Notes under the pieces: model-generated
Seen by the model: the letters and a program-made list of their open reading frames with translations, nothing else
Database searches by the model: none
What the model was told of the DNA's origin: nothing
Shown here: piece after piece, positions 63,114 through 64,000 of the stretch
Layout: each line of letters begins with the position of its first letter
How positions within the stretch are numbered: the stretch's first letter is position 1
Origin: JAVKMO01 sp031539345
Lineage (GTDB): Bacteria > Bacteroidota > Bacteroidia > Chitinophagales > Chitinophagaceae
Assembly: GCA_031539345.1 (NCBI GenBank)
Contig: JAVKMO010000003.1
Span: 1 to 64,000, forward strand
Direction of reading: 5' to 3'
Length of the DNA: 64,000 nucleotides
Position numbers and translations under genes: made by a program

Positions 63114-64000
63114 TTATTTTTCGTTTACAATCACATCGCTCACTTCTAACAATTGCCCCTCGCTGTCTAATACATGAAGAAGGCATTGCGTACAAGAAAG
63201 GTTTGCTTTTTCTATTGCCACTGTTCCTGTATTGGCATTAAAATTTTCGGTATAAACATTTGTTCCATTCAAGTCATACACACGAACGGTAATGTCCTTG
63301 ACGATAACATCAGTACACCATCTTACAATAATTTTTGCTTGGTCGATGATGTTGCCTTGTACAGAAGTTGCGTTACCGTAACGAGCAAAAGGGACAGCAC
63401 AAGTGGGTGAGTAATAATATTTTTTTGACAGCGGACTAATACAACCATTCGCATCTGTACCGCTCACATTGTAAACGCCTGGTTGTGTAAAATTGCTGAA
63501 TGGCGTTCTTGTTGTTGCGTGAACAACATTGTTCAAATACCATTTGTATTCAATGAAATTCGTATTTGAAGAACTGAGCCCTTCAGACGTTTTAATAATT
63601 TCTGGTACTGCTAGTGGAATTGCACAAGTGCTTGGAAGAGTCCATTTGGCATAAAGGGTCAAGTTTGCCGTAAGCGTAATAGGGAAAATAGCTTTGTTTG
63701 TAAATGCAGCATCTGTAAACCAAGCCACAAAAATATAACCTGTTCTCACGGGTATTTTGGCCTGTTCTGCGGTTACTTGTATTGCATTCGTCAAATTGCT
63801 TGGTGCATTTGTTATTGTACCTTCACTACTAAAAGATACAGAATACGTAATTTGAAAATTATATTTTGCCGACCAAGTGATATTTGCACGAATATCTAAT
63901 GGAAATGTTACCGCTATAGTTCTGTCAACAGTTGTAAACCAAGCCACAAAAGTAGAATCTGCTTTTGTGGGTGCACTTGGTGAAGTTTCAACTCGTCGCA
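63114..64000 (-). CDS. Surface protein with InlB-type repeats, 3' part only
   Basis: The frame is open to the window end, so the start lies beyond 64000; about 295 residues are visible. Two Listeria-Bacteroides (InlB B-type) repeats are seen, each with a TGYIFVAWFTDAAFTN-like motif and LTLYAKWTLP at its close. They are followed by a region with the pattern EYKWYLNNVVHATTRTPF (Ig/PKD-like) and a C-terminal segment ITVRVYDLNGTNVYTENF with final VSDVIVNEK. That end resembles, loosely, a type A sorting domain of the type IX secretion system. It is probably a secreted adhesin-like protein. A GTG at 63947 is internal, not the true start. Confidence 0.8.
   Translation of the reverse strand, partial: RRVETSPSAPTKADSTFVAWFTTVDRTIAVTFPLDIRANITWSAKYNFQITYSVSFSSEGTITNAPSNLTNAIQVTAEQAKIPVRTGYIFVAWFTDAAFTNKAIFPITLTANLTLYAKWTLPSTCAIPLAVPEIIKTSEGLSSSNTNFIEYKWYLNNVVHATTRTPFSNFTQPGVYNVSGTDANGCISPLSKKYYYSPTCAVPFARYGNATSVQGNIIDQAKIIVRWCTDVIVKDITVRVYDLNGTNVYTENFNANTGTVAIEKANLSCTQCLLHVLDSEGQLLEVSDVIVNEK

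Noticed and set aside
1..64000. tRNA, rRNA, CRISPR array, riboswitch
   Set aside because: I scanned the spacers for cloverleaf ends, regular short repeats and known conserved leader motifs and saw none; a covariance-model search would be needed to exclude weak candidates.

Overview
The window is AT-rich chromosomal DNA from a member of the Bacteroidota, most likely of the Chitinophagales/Sphingobacteriia side. The evidence is the alternative complex III (act) operon joined to cytochrome oxidase genes, a GldH gliding lipoprotein, the LpxC-FabZ fusion, a bifunctional HisB, the futalosine-pathway enzyme MqnD, and several TAnnTTTG-type promoter boxes. No rRNA, tRNA, CRISPR array, complete insertion sequence or prophage was seen.

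Layout. 0.2-11.6 kb: one minus-strand respiratory operon, actABCDEF-coxB-coxA, ending in a strong terminator. It encodes a menaquinol:cytochrome c oxidoreductase and the two core subunits of an A1-type cytochrome oxidase; mqnD at 60 kb would help supply the quinone. 11.9-15.5 kb: hisB, an rRNA/tRNA 2'-O-methyltransferase and glnS. 15.7-16.8 kb: superoxide dismutase and a tautomerase. 16.85-20.8 kb: a small accessory island with two related toxin-antitoxin operons, a small secreted protein, marC and a restriction-modification pair. Its restriction gene and one toxin gene appear frameshifted. 20.9-22.5 kb: tsaD and rdgB. 22.7-29.5 kb: a plus-strand envelope cluster (OmpA-like protein, FtsE, LpxC-FabZ, LptF/G-type permease, GT9, GT2). 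30-35.7 kb: rlmN, rimM, an outer-membrane barrel and secA. 35.7-38.6 kb: a Fur-family regulator divergent from a TonB-dependent receptor, with a 13-bp palindrome between them. 38.8-43.7 kb: membrane proteins, an MFS transporter, an orphan histidine kinase with gldH, and aroB. 43.7-57.97 kb: ftsK, lpxH, a sodium symporter, htpG, a polyprenyl-phosphate sugar transferase, a Xer-type recombinase, an LPP20-like/CsgG-like lipoprotein pair, folE and a QueD homologue. 58.3-64 kb: dnaB, mqnD, a 2-hydroxyacid dehydrogenase, dapD, a lipoprotein, and the 3' end of a repeat-containing surface protein cut by the window edge.

The most unusual signals are non-coding. The two toxin-antitoxin operons share a leader of about 99 bp with three differences, although their proteins are strongly diverged. 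The outer half of that leader, together with a terminator-forming module of about 90 bp, recurs 21 kb away downstream of the TonB receptor gene. It is therefore a dispersed terminator-plus-promoter element of about 130 bp. A G8-C-G6 tract and a 21-bp inverted dispersed repeat are further oddities. Coordinates of starts were chosen by eye; several reading frames open with TTG upstream of a more credible ATG, and the ATG was preferred.
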